NCBI GenBank assembly: GCA_913046125.1
Contig: CAJWRL010000011.1
Coordinates: 1 to 15,224, forward strand
DNA from: an uncultured Gammaproteobacteria bacterium
GTDB taxonomy: Bacteria; Pseudomonadota; Gammaproteobacteria; GCA-002705445; GCA-002716945
Direction: 5' to 3'
DNA length: 15,224 nt
Shown here: positions 8,247-14,641 of the stretch, in pieces
Layout of the letters: the number at the start of each line of letters is the position of its first letter
Numbering within the stretch: the stretch's first letter is position 1
The notes under the pieces: model-generated
The model's input: only the letters and a program-made list of their open reading frames with translations
Database searches by the model: none
Told to the model about the DNA's origin: nothing
Made by a program: the position numbers and the translations under genes

Positions 8247-9237
8247 ATTTTAGAAACTCGTAAATATTATCTGTTAATTCTTTTATTCCAATCTTAGTAA
8301 TAGTAGATACAAAATAAACATCAAATTTTACCTCACTAAACATCTTTCTCAGATCAGTTAACTCCTCATTATTAATCAAGTCTATTTTATTAATGACTAT
8401 CCATAAATCTTTTTTAACTAACTTTTCATCATATGATTCTAGCTCATGATGTACTTTTTTAACCTCATCCATTATCATCCTATATGTCTTATTAGAGCCG
8501 TCTACAATATTGAGGAGCATTTTAGTGCGGCTTATGTGTTTTAAAAATTGTATTCCTAGCCCCACTCCTTTTGATGCACCCTCTATTATTCCAGGAATGT
8601 CAGCAATAACAAATTTTTCATAATCAGAATATAAGACAACACCAAGATTAGGCGTCAGTGTAGTGAATTCATAATCGGCAACTTTAGGTTTGGCCATACT
8701 GACAGCTTGTAAAAAAGAACTTTTCCCAGCATTGGGTAAACCGACAAGACCCACATCCGCTAGAACCTTCAAGACAATTTTTATTTCTCTAGATTCACCC
8801 TCTTTTCCCAGAGTTTTCTTTCTTGGCGCTCTATTCGTAGAGGTTTTGAATCGAACATTTCCAAAACCATGTTCACCTCCTTTAGCCACAGTAAATGTTT
8901 TATCTTCCTCATCCAAATCACATAACTCTTCATTTGTAATATTGTCTGTTATTACACAACCGAGAGGAAGGTCAATTATAAGATCATCACCATTTCTTCC
9001 ATGTTTATTTCTGCTTCCTCCAGCTTTACCATTTTCAGCAGCAAATATGCTCTTATTCCTGAAATCAGCAAGAGTATTCAGACTATCAGTTCCTCTTATG
9101 ATTATCGAACCACCATTACCGCCATCTCCACCATCTGGTCCTCCAAAAGGTATATATTTTTCTCGTCTGAAACTCAGGCAGCCGGATCCACCATTGCCTG
9201 CTCTGACTGTTATAACAGTTTCATCAATAAATTTCAT
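8227..9237 (-). CDS. obgE: Obg-family GTPase, without C-terminal extension
   Basis: ObgE (CgtA) is an essential GTPase associated with the 50S subunit, ribosome assembly and the stringent response. It has 336 residues. The N-terminal Obg fold is full of glycine turns (AGNGGSGCLSFRREK, GGPDGGDGGNGG) up to about residue 158. The G domain shows G1 GLPNAGKSS (166-174), G2 FTTLTP (191-196), G3 DIPGIIEGA (213 onward) and G4 NKID. The G5 position reads VSTITKIG, with ST where SA is usual. The protein stops right after the G domain: the acidic C-terminal tail found in E. coli ObgE (390 residues) is missing. It sits 17 bp after rpmA, the standard rplU-rpmA-obg arrangement, and overlaps proB by 20 bp. 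No Shine-Dalgarno is visible. Confidence 0.97.
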   Translation of the reverse strand: MKFIDETVITVRAGNGGSGCLSFRREKYIPFGGPDGGDGGNGGSIIIRGTDSLNTLADFRNKSIFAAENGKAGGSRNKHGRNGDDLIIDLPLGCVITDNITNEELCDLDEEDKTFTVAKGGEHGFGNVRFKTSTNRAPRKKTLGKEGESREIKIVLKVLADVGLVGLPNAGKSSFLQAVSMAKPKVADYEFTTLTPNLGVVLYSDYEKFVIADIPGIIEGASKGVGLGIQFLKHISRTKMLLNIVDGSNKTYRMIMDEVKKVHHELESYDEKLVKKDLWIVINKIDLINNEELTDLRKMFSEVKFDVYFVSTITKIGIKELTDNIYEFLKYENRIK

Positions 9238-9254
9238 AGCGATGAAGGTGTGTT

Positions 9255-9518
9255 TTAGTGTTTTGTTGGAAGAACGCTAACAAACTTATGTTTATTAGGT
9301 CCTTTTTTATGAAAGTGAACGTAACCATCACTTGTCGCAAACAGTGTATGGTCTCTACCACAGCCAACGTTCTCGCCTGCTTTAACTGGAGTGCCTCTTT
9401 GTCTTAAGATAATGTTGCCAGCGTGAACAAATTCACTGCCATATTTCTTTACACCCAGCCTCTTAGACTCTGAGTCTCTTCCGTTTTTTGTGCTACCGCC
9501 TGCTTTCTTATGTGCCAT
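9255..9518 (-). CDS. rpmA: 50S ribosomal protein L27 (bL27)
   Basis: L27 belongs to the large subunit and reaches with its N-terminus toward the peptidyl transferase centre. The 87-residue protein starts MAHKKAGGSTKNGRDS, exactly the family start, so no cleaved N-terminal extension of the Firmicute type is present. The conserved core LGVKKYGSEFVHAGNIILRQRGTPVKAG-NVG-GRDHTLFA is complete. It begins one base after the rplU stop, so translation is probably coupled, and only a weak AAG precedes the ATG. Confidence 0.98.
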   Translation of the reverse strand: MAHKKAGGSTKNGRDSESKRLGVKKYGSEFVHAGNIILRQRGTPVKAGENVGCGRDHTLFATSDGYVHFHKKGPNKHKFVSVLPTKH

Positions 9519-9519
9519 G

Positions 9520-9828
9520 TTACTTAATAGATTCTATTTTAATTTCTGAGAAACCCTGCCTGTGACCTTGAGTCCTCATATAGTGTTTTCTTCTTTTGAA
9601 TTTTACTATTCTTACCTTTGGATATCTACCATGTTTTTGGATAGTTGCCTTGATTTTAATAGAAGATAGAGATTTTTTATCAATAACTGAATCATCATCC
9701 TTGAATGCCATCAGTATATTACTAAGTTCAATCTTACTACCCTCTGGCTCAGATAGTAGGTCAACACGAATAACGTCGCCTTCAGCTATATTATATTGAT
9801 GTCCACCTTGTTTGATAATTGCATTCAT
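9520..9828 (-). CDS. rplU: 50S ribosomal protein L21 (bL21)
   Basis: L21 binds 23S rRNA in the large subunit. The 102 residues (E. coli 103) begin MNAIIKQGGHQYNIAEGDVI, matching the family M-A-IK-GGKQY-V—GD. The signature near the C-terminus, KFKRRKHYMRTQGHRQGF, is the usual K-RR—-+-GHRQ-. It is the first gene of rplU-rpmA-obgE-proB and is divergent from ispB, the standard gammaproteobacterial arrangement. No Shine-Dalgarno lies before the ATG. Confidence 0.98.
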   Translation of the reverse strand: MNAIIKQGGHQYNIAEGDVIRVDLLSEPEGSKIELSNILMAFKDDDSVIDKKSLSSIKIKATIQKHGRYPKVRIVKFKRRKHYMRTQGHRQGFSEIKIESIK

Positions 9829-9846
9829 AATGTTGTGAATTGAGTG

Positions 9847-9852
9847 ATTCTA
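9847..9852 (-). promoter_or_regulatory. Putative -10 box of rplU operon
   Basis: On the minus strand a TAGAAT (5 of 6 consensus bases) lies 18 bases before the rplU ATG. The 17-bp-spaced -35 position reads TTTATT, a poor match. The call rests mostly on location in the 96-bp divergent region between rplU and ispB. Confidence 0.3.
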
Positions 9853-9901
9853 CCTTTATTTTTTCAAATAATAAACCACTTTATCCCGTTTTTGATTGAG
9901 T

Positions 9902-9915
9902 AAATATGATATATT
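9902..9915 (+). promoter_or_regulatory. ispB -10 element shared with rpmE
   Basis: AAATATGATATATT contains TATGAT at 9905-9910 and TATATT at 9910-9915 and ends 9 bases before the ispB ATG. The same 14 bases lie before rpmE at 14216-14229. No Shine-Dalgarno is present, so the mRNA would have a leader of only a few bases. The -35 region (TTATCC near 9881) is weak. Confidence 0.5.
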
Positions 9916-9924
9916 TTTCTGACC

Positions 9925-10881
9925 ATGACTATCTTGAATGAAATAAATGATCAATTATCGAACGAAATTGATGATTTGAACGCTTTTCTAAAAAAAGTAA
10001 CTACAACAGAAATACCCCTTATTAATACACTTTCAAGTCATATGATCGATAGCGGGGGGAAACGTATTAGACCAATTATTGTATTTTTAATATCAAAGAT
10101 AATGTCTAATGAGAAAAAAATCATAGAGTCTGCTGCAATCATTGAACTAATCCATGCTGCCACATTGCTTCACGACGATGTAGTCGATCAATCCGATGTG
10201 AGGCATAACATAAATACTGCAAATAAACTTTGGGGTAATGATAGCGCTGTACTTGTCGGAGATTTTTTATATTCGAGAGCATTTGAGTTGATCGTGGAGA
10301 TAAACAGGGAGAGGGTATACAAAATACTTGCTGAGACAACCAATAAGATATCTCAAGGAGAGGTAATGCAATTGATGTACAAAGAGAAGATTATCGAGGA
10401 TAAAGAGAAATATATTGAAATAGTTTATCTAAAAACTGGAAAATTATTTGAGGCTTCAGCACTGGTTGCTATGGATATCGCAGGTAGTAGTAATCATGAT
10501 TGGGCCAAACAATTTGGCAAAAATTTCGGAATCGCATATCAACTAAGAAATGATTATCTTGACTATTTTGGCGATGACAATGAAACAGGAAAAAATATTG
10601 CTGAAGATTTATCGGAGGGGAAGTCTACACTACCTTTAATACACAGCTACATTAACTCTAATACAAATGACAAGAGTATTATTGAAAACATCTTTAATAA
10701 CAAAATCCTTTCAGACACTGATAAATTGCGGGAAATATTTATCAAAAATGGCTCAGATAAATATACATTAGAAGCAATAGATACATATACTCAAAATGCG
10801 ATCGATGTTTTAGAAAGTAACAGTAGTTATGAGAAAGTTTTGATTGATCTGACACGCTATTGTTCTACACGTACTAGATAG
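9925..10881 (+). CDS. ispB: Long-chain trans-polyprenyl diphosphate synthase (octaprenyl diphosphate synthase type)
   Basis: This prenyltransferase elongates farnesyl diphosphate with IPP to make the ubiquinone side chain. It has 318 residues (E. coli IspB 323). GGKRIRP is at 44-50 and the first Asp-rich motif is HDDVVD with D84, D85 and D88, followed by QSDVRHN where the family usually has ESDMRRG. The second motif reads LRNDYLD (N209, D210, D213), with Asn replacing the first Asp of DDxxD. GKNIAEDLSEGKSTLPL follows and matches the family well. Its place divergent from rplU is the standard ispB locus, which supports the name; actual chain length cannot be read from sequence. The start is the ATG at 9925. 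The 3' end overlaps the convergent reductase gene by 8 bp. Confidence 0.9.
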   Translation: MTILNEINDQLSNEIDDLNAFLKKVTTTEIPLINTLSSHMIDSGGKRIRPIIVFLISKIMSNEKKIIESAAIIELIHAATLLHDDVVDQSDVRHNINTANKLWGNDSAVLVGDFLYSRAFELIVEINRERVYKILAETTNKISQGEVMQLMYKEKIIEDKEKYIEIVYLKTGKLFEASALVAMDIAGSSNHDWAKQFGKNFGIAYQLRNDYLDYFGDDNETGKNIAEDLSEGKSTLPLIHSYINSNTNDKSIIENIFNNKILSDTDKLREIFIKNGSDKYTLEAIDTYTQNAIDVLESNSSYEKVLIDLTRYCSTRTR

Positions 10882-11995
10882 ATGGAAAAGGATATTTACC
10901 TTTGATTATTTCAGTAAGAGTTTTACCAGTTGAGTATCCATCCATAAACCTTCTCCCAAAGAATAATTTCAGCATCCAGTAACTCATTCGTTGTTTTTTA
11001 TACAAGACTTTTGCACCTCGATTATAAAGCGCTAATTCTTTTTTCATACCATCAAGAAAATTAGTATATTTTTCGAAGACTACATCTGGTATCTCACTAT
11101 CTTTAATTGCATTACCGATGTATTTACCAGAAATAACTGCATTATATATACCCTCTCCTAATAAAGTTTCTGCAAAACCTGCCGCGTCTCCAATTAAATA
11201 CATTCTCTTCGAACTTGGCTCATAGCATTTGCCTTCTGTGCCTATTGGGAAGCCTGTTATGTGTTCGAGTTGATCGCATTCGAGCTCTTCTCTCACAAAA
11301 TCTAAAAGGTCATTTTTTCGTGGTTTTGGACATGAAGGGTCAAATATTAAATTGCCAATTCCAACGTTGTAGTGATCTTGTTTGGGGAATATCCAACTGT
11401 ATCCAAGTTTATTAAATACAAATTTAGTTGGAACGTTTTTCTTAGAGTTTTCCCTTTTGACTAATCCCTCGAAGGCAAACACAGGATTTTTATATTTTAG
11501 ATTAGTGATTAATCTTCTAGTTGTGCTGTTAGCTCCATCTGCCCCAATGAGATACTTACATCTTAATGTTTCGTTGTTCGTCTGAACAACAACCCCCTCA
11601 TCATCTTCTGATATTTTCTCAACTTTTGAATTAATGAAATCTGCTCCCTTTTTTATAACAAAATTAAAAAAATAGTGATCAAACTCCTCTCTGATAACCA
11701 TCTTGCAAGCACCTAGCTCGTTGTTTAAATCTACAGTTTTCCCATTAGTAAATTTAAATAACATTTTATCGGAGTTATGCTGACTTAATGCTTTGATGTC
11801 AAAAGGTAGTTCTGCTATGGTCTTCGGTGTTAGTCCGCCTGCACAAGACTTATGTCTTGGGAAATTGCTTTTATCTATGATTACTACGCTTTTACCCGCA
11901 TCACGCAAGACGTTTGCAGCCATGGACCCAGCAGGACCTGCTCCAATTATTACTATGTCTGTTTTAATGTCCATATTTAGTGCTACATGCTCCAT
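10874..11995 (-). CDS. Geranylgeranyl reductase family FAD-dependent oxidoreductase
   Basis: This is a flavoprotein of the geranylgeranyl reductase (ChlP/BchP and archaeal GGR) family, whose members saturate double bonds of isoprenoid chains. It has 373 residues. The N-terminal Rossmann motif is GAGPAG (18-23), followed by the FAD contact D41 and FPRHKSCAGGLTP with C51. GADGANSTTRR is in the middle, then YSWIFPKQDHYNVGIG, which fits the family substrate-cavity motif YxWxFP-x7-GxG. YLIGDAAGFAETLLGEGIYNA is the second FAD-binding signature. The start may be the ATG at 11995 or at 11974, seven codons later; neither has a clear Shine-Dalgarno. Its substrate is unknown. A link to polyprenyl products of the convergent ispB is inference from position only. 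Other members of this flavoprotein superfamily have unrelated substrates. Confidence 0.85.
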   Translation of the reverse strand: MEHVALNMDIKTDIVIIGAGPAGSMAANVLRDAGKSVVIIDKSNFPRHKSCAGGLTPKTIAELPFDIKALSQHNSDKMLFKFTNGKTVDLNNELGACKMVIREEFDHYFFNFVIKKGADFINSKVEKISEDDEGVVVQTNNETLRCKYLIGADGANSTTRRLITNLKYKNPVFAFEGLVKRENSKKNVPTKFVFNKLGYSWIFPKQDHYNVGIGNLIFDPSCPKPRKNDLLDFVREELECDQLEHITGFPIGTEGKCYEPSSKRMYLIGDAAGFAETLLGEGIYNAVISGKYIGNAIKDSEIPDVVFEKYTNFLDGMKKELALYNRGAKVLYKKQRMSYWMLKLFFGRRFMDGYSTGKTLTEIIKGKYPFPSI

Positions 11996-12096
11996 TTAGG
12001 CGCAAATAAATAAATAAAATAAATTTGTATTACCTAAAACTAATTCAGAAATGAGTATTTTACAAACCTTTTTAATTTTTATCTTTCGCACTATTT

Positions 12097-12112
12097 TGGC
12101 ACACTAATTGCA
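12097..12112 (+). promoter_or_regulatory. Sigma-54 (RpoN) promoter of amtB
   Basis: TGGCAC at 12097-12102, a 5-base spacer ACTAA and TTGCA at 12108-12112 form a full match to the -24/-12 consensus TGGCAC-N5-TTGCA, with GG and GC ten bases apart. The start of transcription should be near 12123, just before the GAGG ribosome-binding site. A further GCAC at 12088 makes three GCAC direct repeats at 11-bp steps (12088, 12099, 12110). No clear palindromic NtrC enhancer site was found in the 11996-12090 stretch. Confidence 0.87.
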
Positions 12113-12130
12113 CTATATTAAACATTGAAT

Positions 12131-12134
12131 GAGG
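12131..12134 (+). promoter_or_regulatory. Ribosome-binding site of amtB
   Basis: GAGG lies 7 bases before the ATG at 12142. It stands out because most genes in this window have no Shine-Dalgarno. Confidence 0.65.
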
Positions 12135-12141
12135 TAAAATT

Positions 12142-13437
12142 ATGATTAAATACATCTATCTAGGGGTAGCTTGTGGACTCCTGTTTCTGTTAAATGCTGA
12201 TGTTGCATTAGCGTCTGACGGTCAAATATCTAATGCTAATACAGCTTGGATATTAACTTCTACAGCACTAGTTCTTTTTATGACCTTACCAGGACTAGCT
12301 TTTTTCTATGGTGGGCTTGTCAGAAGCAAGAATGTTCTGTCAGTGTTGATGCAATGTTTCAGTCTTGCTTGTCTAGTAAGTATCATGTGGGTCGCATTTT
12401 TGTATAGCTTGGCCTTCGGTGACGGAGGGTCGTTGAATTCTTACATTGGGGGCTTGGACAATTCGTTTTTAGCAGGATTATCTGCCAGTTCAATGTCAGG
12501 CGATATTCCTGAGACAGTATTTGTTATGTTTCAGTTAACTTTTGCAATAATTACACCAGCGCTGATTGTTGGTGGTTTTGCTGAGAGAATGAAATTTTCA
12601 TCTATGTTTATATTCAGCTTCGTTTGGATGATTCTGGTGTATGCCCCTATATGTCATATGGTGTGGGGCGGTGGCTTCCTAGGAGAAATGGGTCTAATGG
12701 ACTTTGCTGGAGGAACAGTCGTTCATATAAATGCAGGTGTTGCAGCTTTAGTTCTAGCGATTTACCTAGGCAACAGAACAGGATTTCAGACCGTCCCTAT
12801 GCCACCACATAATTTAAGTATGACTGTGGCCGGAGCATCAATGCTCTGGGTCGGTTGGTTTGGTTTTAATGCAGGCTCTGCATTAGCTGCTGATCAATCT
12901 GCGGGTATGGCAATGCTTGTAACACACATCGGGGCTGCATCAGGATCTCTTGCGTGGATGTTCAGAGAATGGTCAAGATCTGGAAAACCAAGTGTTCTGG
13001 GAATAGTTACAGGTATGGTTGCTGGCCTGGGAACCATTACTCCTGCATCTGGTTTCGTTGGACCTATGGGAGCGTTGTTGATCGGAACATTGGCTGGATT
13101 AATATGCTATGAGGCTACGCAGTACATCAAGAATAAAATTAATATCGACGATTCACTTGATGTCTTTCCAGTTCATGGAGTAGGTGGGATATTGGGCACA
13201 CTCCTCACTGCCATTTTTGCTTCCTCTCAATTTGGTGGCTTAGGCATGGAGAATTCGATATCTGATCAATTTTTGATTCAACTATTTGGTGTAGTCTTTA
13301 CAATTATTTGGTGCACCATTTTTACAATAGTTGCAATTAAGGTTGCTGAAATTTTCACAGGTAATTTGAGAGTTACCAACGAAGATGAGGAAACTGGTGT
13401 TGATATATCCTCTCATGGTGAGTCAAGCTATAACTAA
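12142..13437 (+). CDS. amtB: Ammonium transporter AmtB
   Basis: AmtB is a trimeric inner-membrane channel that conducts ammonium under nitrogen limitation. It has 431 residues (E. coli 428). A signal peptide of about 24 residues ends in VALA before SDGQ. About eleven membrane helices follow. The conserved blocks are PGLAFFYGGLVRSKNVLS, GGFAERMKF, and the twin pore histidines H195 (GGTVVHINAG) and H345 (FPVHGVGG), 150 residues apart as in E. coli. WVGWFGFNAGSA is also present. Transcription is from a sigma-54 promoter, consistent with nitrogen control. No glnK (PII) gene is next to it, although glnK-amtB is the usual pair. The stop is immediately followed by the stop of the convergent cpdA, with no base between. 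Confidence 0.97.
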   Translation: MIKYIYLGVACGLLFLLNADVALASDGQISNANTAWILTSTALVLFMTLPGLAFFYGGLVRSKNVLSVLMQCFSLACLVSIMWVAFLYSLAFGDGGSLNSYIGGLDNSFLAGLSASSMSGDIPETVFVMFQLTFAIITPALIVGGFAERMKFSSMFIFSFVWMILVYAPICHMVWGGGFLGEMGLMDFAGGTVVHINAGVAALVLAIYLGNRTGFQTVPMPPHNLSMTVAGASMLWVGWFGFNAGSALAADQSAGMAMLVTHIGAASGSLAWMFREWSRSGKPSVLGIVTGMVAGLGTITPASGFVGPMGALLIGTLAGLICYEATQYIKNKINIDDSLDVFPVHGVGGILGTLLTAIFASSQFGGLGMENSISDQFLIQLFGVVFTIIWCTIFTIVAIKVAEIFTGNLRVTNEDEETGVDISSHGESSYN

Positions 13438-14178
13438 CTATAGTCTGATGACATTCGTAGTTAAGGTGTTACCGTGTAAAGATATTACACGGTAACCATT
13501 ACTGAGGCTTCTATCAACATTAAAATTATCTGACTGTGCTTCAAATTGATAACATGTAGATGGTGATGTGTAAAAGCACACATTGTTAATTCGTTTGTAA
13601 AATTCCTGATGAACATGTCCGGAAAATACGTTAAATGTAATGTCATTCTGCTTGAGCATAAATTGAACAAGTAGATTATTGTTCTCCGTAATATTCATAT
13701 CAATCCACTCTGAGTTAACTTTGATGAGTGGATGATGAGAGAAAATAATAACATTTGTTCTGTTTGCTGATAATTGGTTGTCCAGGTTTTCGATCTCTTT
13801 CTGATTTATAACCCCCCTCACGTTATCCTGAATATGTGTGTCAAAATTAAATATCGAAAAATACTTATTTTTGCAGTCCAGTGACTCTAATTTTATCTGG
13901 TCATCACATATGAGTTTCATCATACTGAGATCATCATGATTACCAGGGAGAATACTCACATTGAATTCAAATTGTTTTATGAGAGAGCTGATATTCTTAT
14001 AGGATTCGTGGGTAAAATCACTAGATAGATCTCCAGTAATTACCAAATTAGAATGTTGAGAATGATTGGCGCTTATGTGTTCTAAAACCTTTGTCAGCCT
14101 CTCATATGGAACACAATCATGTTTCGAGTCACTTTTATCCTTCGATATGTGTAGATCTGTTATCTGTATTATTTCCAT
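13438..14178 (-). CDS. cpdA: Calcineurin-like phosphodiesterase, CpdA (3',5'-cAMP phosphodiesterase) type
   Basis: This is a two-metal phosphoesterase resembling CpdA, which hydrolyses cAMP to AMP. It has 246 residues (E. coli CpdA 275). The metal motifs appear in order: QITDLH (D8, H10), TGDLSSD (D50), PGNHD (N80, H81), SHHP (H148) and SGHVHQ (H188, H190). The further block PSTCYQF (206-212) and the ending GYRVISLHGNTLTTNV are characteristic of CpdA rather than of the wider superfamily, which supports the name; substrate use is still inference. A TGC-TATAAA extended -10 lies 6 bases before the ATG with no Shine-Dalgarno, so initiation is probably leaderless. Its last codons encode a perfect 12-bp hairpin. 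It is divergent from rpmE and abuts amtB tail to tail. Confidence 0.87.
   Translation of the reverse strand: MEIIQITDLHISKDKSDSKHDCVPYERLTKVLEHISANHSQHSNLVITGDLSSDFTHESYKNISSLIKQFEFNVSILPGNHDDLSMMKLICDDQIKLESLDCKNKYFSIFNFDTHIQDNVRGVINQKEIENLDNQLSANRTNVIIFSHHPLIKVNSEWIDMNITENNNLLVQFMLKQNDITFNVFSGHVHQEFYKRINNVCFYTSPSTCYQFEAQSDNFNVDRSLSNGYRVISLHGNTLTTNVIRL
13468..13496. repeat. Perfect 12-bp inverted repeat (hairpin) within the 3' end of cpdA
   Basis: GTTACCGTGTAA at 13468-13479 and TTACACGGTAAC at 13485-13496 are exact reverse complements separated by AGATA. The hairpin is 30 bases after the amtB stop and lies in cpdA codons for GYRVISLHGN. No T-run follows on either strand, so it is not a standard intrinsic terminator, but it may end or stabilise the amtB transcript. 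Confidence 0.75.
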
Positions 14179-14184
14179 GATGAT

Positions 14185-14193
14185 TTTATAGCA
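14185..14193 (-). promoter_or_regulatory. Extended -10 promoter of cpdA, leaderless
   Basis: On the minus strand TGC-TATAAA ends 6 bases before the cpdA ATG. A start seven bases after the box falls on the A of ATG. The -35 position at 17 bp reads TTAAAA (4 of 6). Confidence 0.5.
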
Positions 14194-14215
14194 CTAAAAG
14201 ATTAATATTTTAATA

Positions 14216-14229
14216 AAATATGATATATT
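14216..14229 (+). promoter_or_regulatory. rpmE -10 element shared with ispB
   Basis: AAATATGATATATT ends 10 bases before the rpmE ATG and is identical to the element before ispB (9902-9915). No Shine-Dalgarno is present, so a very short leader is expected. It lies in the 61-bp divergent region between cpdA and rpmE. Confidence 0.5.
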
Positions 14230-14239
14230 AGCCCTCATT

Positions 14240-14485
14240 ATGAAAAAAGATATTCATCCAGATTACAAGCCGGTAATATTTCATGACGTGACATGCAATA
14301 AGAGTTTTTTATTGTCTTCTACTATCAAGACCAATGAAACCATGAAATATGAGGATGGGAATGAATATCCGGTATACAAGATCGAGACATCCTCTGAGTC
14401 ACATCCTTTCTATACAGGCAAAGGACGTATTGAGACTAAAGAAGGTCGTGTAGCCAAATTTAAGAAAAAATACGCTAAAAAATAA
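14240..14485 (+). CDS. rpmE2: 50S ribosomal protein L31, type B (bL31B)
   Basis: L31 bridges the large and small subunits. The 81 residues begin MKKDIHPDYKPVIFHDV and contain GSTIKT-like SSTIKTNE and SHPFYTGKGR, which mark the type-B form (E. coli YkgM-like). The zinc-binding CxxC pairs of type A are absent: the only Cys is C19. In many bacteria type B replaces the zinc form under zinc shortage through Zur; no Zur-like palindrome is seen in the 61-bp upstream region, so here it may be the only L31. The tail FKKKYAKK is shorter than in YkgM. No convincing terminator follows the stop. Confidence 0.95.
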   Translation: MKKDIHPDYKPVIFHDVTCNKSFLLSSTIKTNETMKYEDGNEYPVYKIETSSESHPFYTGKGRIETKEGRVAKFKKKYAKK

Positions 14486-14520
14486 CCTTTTTATACTCCT
14501 GAAATTTTTTCAAATATATG

Positions 14521-14549
14521 TTGACAGACCCTTGTTCCTGTCATATTGT
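14521..14549 (+). promoter_or_regulatory. Candidate sigma-70 promoter P1 of the AlkB-type gene
   Basis: A perfect TTGACA at 14521-14526 is followed after 17 bp by TATTGT at 14544-14549 (4 of 6). The -35 box overlaps the left arm of the TGACAG-N10-CTGTCA inverted repeat, so a protein bound there would affect this promoter. Predicted start is near 14556, leaving about 98 bases of leader. Confidence 0.42.
14522..14543. promoter_or_regulatory. Putative operator TGACAG-N10-CTGTCA
   Basis: The arms TGACAG (14522-14527) and CTGTCA (14538-14543) are exact reverse complements with a 10-base spacer, a layout common for dimeric helix-turn-helix regulators. Two further GACAGA copies follow at 14554 and 14565, 11 bp apart. 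The regulator is unknown. Confidence 0.42.
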
Positions 14550-14571
14550 TATGGACAGAAAGTAGACAGAG

Positions 14572-14601
14572 TTGATATATATTAGACAAAACTTATATAT
14601 T
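14572..14601 (+). promoter_or_regulatory. Candidate sigma-70 promoter P2 of the AlkB-type gene
   Basis: TTGATA at 14572-14577 (5 of 6) and TATATT at 14596-14601 (5 of 6) are 18 bp apart. The start would be near 14608 with a leader of about 46 bases. In DNA this AT-rich chance matches are common. Confidence 0.38.
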
Positions 14602-14641
14602 AATACTCTAATCTACTTAATTAATTGACAAAATGCGGACA

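Noticed and set aside
8690..9280. A 196-codon open frame on the plus strand opposite obgE
   Set aside because: It mirrors the conserved Obg GTPase gene. Its peptide is the antisense reading of the P-loop and glycine-rich regions, and no RBS or promoter supports it.
12004..12024. AAAT-like simple repeat between the reductase gene and amtB
   Set aside because: It is imperfect and short in AT-rich DNA, and no function is suggested beyond low complexity.
12088..12102. NtrC enhancer site in GCAC-N7-GCAC upstream of amtB
   Set aside because: The halves are direct repeats, whereas NtrC sites are inverted (GCAC...GTGC), and the second half is part of the -24 element itself.
14486..14520. Possible intrinsic terminator after rpmE (T-rich CCTTTTTA and GAAATTTTTTC)
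   Set aside because: The only pairing is a few A-T pairs; there is no G+C stem before a T-run.
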